Below are positions 61,961 to 64,000 of a DNA stretch of 64,000 nucleotides, piece by piece (position 1 is the first letter of the stretch; every line of letters begins with the position of its first letter). The DNA is from Cephalopachus bancanus (Eukaryota > Chordata > Mammalia > Primates > Tarsiidae): NCBI GenBank assembly GCA_027257055.1, contig JAPVLO010000138.1, forward strand, positions 62,001-126,000. The letters run 5' to 3'. The translations under genes and the position numbers were made by a program. The notes below the pieces were generated by a model, which saw only the letters and a list, made by a program, of their open reading frames with translations, made no database searches and was not told the origin of the DNA.

Positions 61961-64000
61961 GGAGTCCTGAAGCCGAAGAGGTTATACATGTGGCACAAGA
62001 ATTACTCCAGTTTTGGAATTCTTGTTTCCTTTTAGGAACTCATGATAGAAAGTCTGACCAGGCAATTTTAGGGTAATTATTAGTCACATAAGACATGAAT
62101 TTAACGGTAGGAAACAAGAGTGTTCTGGTCACAAAACCCTTCACAGATGTCCAGTATTTGGTCTATCTTGTGTACATATTTCCTTCCTTGTTTTTATTTC
62201 TTGATGTAAGAATATTGTGTTTTGCAATATGGGCTGGGCACAAGACAATCTGTTCTAATATGGGGAAAAAATCATAAGACATTTTCTTTCTTTTAATACC
62301 ATTCCGTTGTTCAATAACTTTTATGTATATACCTTCTAATGTTTCAAATGATTGAACAGGGAAGTGTATGTATATATTATCTAAGTAAAAGTATGCATGT
62401 ATGGAGAGGATGTGCAGACAGTTTTTTGTTTGTTTGCTATGAACGTGCAATCAAATAAATGTAAGAAGAAAATCGTTGACATTATTCGGAACTATTTTGC
62501 ACAGGAATATTGTGATAAATGTCCAACACTCCCCGGTGTAAGAAGATATGTGGTATCAGTTTAGTGGAACATGGATTGAATATTTTCTCTCAAAAATTAT
62601 ACAGTGGCAAAACGTTTATATAATTCAACTAAAAACCAAATCCCATAATCTCTTCTGTTTTTGTGGTATTGAACTTTGCAGCAGCATTCCTAAATAACCA
62701 TCATAGGAGCAGTTGATAGTATCTTTTCTAGTTGAGTGTCCCAAAAGATTGAAGAATGGGAGGACAGAAGGAAGCAAGACAGGTGGTTATGTTAATTAAA
62801 CTGTATTATCTGCGTTTTGATTATAAGTAGTGGTTTATGCATTGGGAGACTAGCAAACAATGTGCACAAATCCCGCTCCTGAGGGGTCTAATTATTTTTA
62901 AGGAAGTTTAATAATTCTGACTCCACTGTCAGTCATAAGTCATACTCGTGCTCTGGGTCTCTGGTGGTGGTTTGTTTAAAATAGCCAAAGGACCTTCTTG
63001 TGTTGCATTATTCCGAAATACATAACAGAGATTCAGTGAACCAAAACTTCACTTCTCCTTCAGCTGCCATATTCCCAAATCCTTTTCAAATTTCTTTTCT
63101 TTTATTTTTTTTTAAGAGACAGATCCATTAATTCATTGTGACCTCAGGCATGGAATTAAACTACCATTTCCACAATTGACAGCAAAAACCCATGAGATCA
63201 ATTATAGTTATTGGTCTGTTTTGTTGATTGTCTCTTCTAAAGTGTAAAATACAGTATATCAGTTGCCAATACTCAGTTATAATTATATTTTTCAGCATGT
63301 AAGCATCTACTAATTAGTAGAAAATGCAAATTTTCCTTATCTCTAAAAGAATAAATCATATCAAAGGATGATTTTTACAGAGAACTATAATTTTAGAATA
63401 GCATCTTAAAATCCTCCTGTTATGTGACAATTAAAAGTGACTAAATATAACTTAGAAAAATTGAGAAATTAATATGAAACTTTTTGCAATTATATTTTAG
63501 TTAGAGCAATTTTCATGGATAAACTAATGTTTTAACAAATGTTTTTAAAAGATTACCTCACAAAAGGTTAAATGATGAAAGCATAACTTTTAAAATACTG
63601 TTAGTTACATTTAAAGATGATTGTTCCATTACTATAAACGGTGATTAGGGTGTATATTCTCTTCCAGTGACTGTTTCAGATCACAGATATAGGTGATAAT
63701 TTTTCCGTGACTCCAAAAATGTCTTACCAAGTATCCAAAAATAATGAGTAGTAGTAGAGTGTGTCCTAAAGAATAAGAAGCCATGGGTTGTTCTGATTTA
63801 TTTTTATGATATGGAATCAACTAAAGAGAGGTATTTAATAAGAAACATGATTAGTGACATTGAAAAAAATTTCACAACACATCCCGAGTTAACTTTCTTT
63901 TAATCTCTCATTCCTTTGTGCAGTGAATCGCATCCAATATTCTGTCACCATATTCCTTGGCTCTAGCTTTTTCTCTGTGTCTGTTTCCAGAAACACTGCG
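61961..64000. other. Unique AT-rich DNA, no feature seen
   Basis: No repeat or exon recognised to the window end. ORFs of 60-95 codons have no domain. Confidence 0.4.

Overview
The window is nuclear DNA of a primate, and I found no protein-coding gene, exon or classical RNA gene that I could defend. It is AT-rich and packed with mammalian interspersed repeats (MIR, L2, old L1, an MLT1 LTR fragment, hAT fragments), which places it in a placental mammal. Alu elements (12 dimeric or truncated copies and one free left monomer) narrow it to primates. The youngest Alus share unusual features: a one-base-shorter A-box region reading TGGCTCAGCCTG, a CTACAATAAATC linker and a GCGGCCACTG right-arm core. 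They are neither the standard anthropoid AluS/Y type nor the lemur or galago types I know. Together with L1 3' ends of a non-anthropoid type this suggests a tarsier (Carlito/Tarsius). That is an inference from memory of subfamily features, moderate in confidence.

Layout. 1-4.6 kb: unique DNA, two young Alus with perfect target-site duplications (TSDs), an MLT1 fragment, an older Alu and an L2 scrap. 4.6-13.2 kb: mostly unique, with an Alu of older type, an old L1 3' end and another Alu. 13.2-27.2 kb: largely unique, with MIRs, an L2, two parallel hAT-type fossils and microsatellites. 27.2-34.7 kb: Alu-rich, including a truncated copy and a free left monomer, then a long eroded L2. 35.5-36.8 kb: two L1 3' ends in the same orientation. 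37-46 kb: MIR/L2 fossils, a foldback MITE, a compound microsatellite and a 23-bp minisatellite. 47.8-49.6 kb: two truncated Alus sharing one target site, then an L1 3' end and an L2 3' end. 50.8-52.4 kb: the most unusual stretch, with a perfect 125-bp inverted duplication whose left copy is flanked by an 11-bp direct repeat, and a short mariner-type element with 30-bp inverted termini, TA flanks and an internal 49-bp duplication. 53-57.5 kb: MIR pieces, microsatellites and long unique DNA. 57.6-60.5 kb: L1 copies, one rearranged by twin priming, hit by an Alu and carrying a small palindromic mutation. 60.5-64 kb: unique DNA with one possible retrocopy.

No genes act together here. The window reads as intergenic or deep-intronic sequence, and its interest lies in the insertion and repair events it records. 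ORFs of 60-162 codons are chance ORFs or readings of Alu and L1 sequence. I saw no new enzyme-encoding system.
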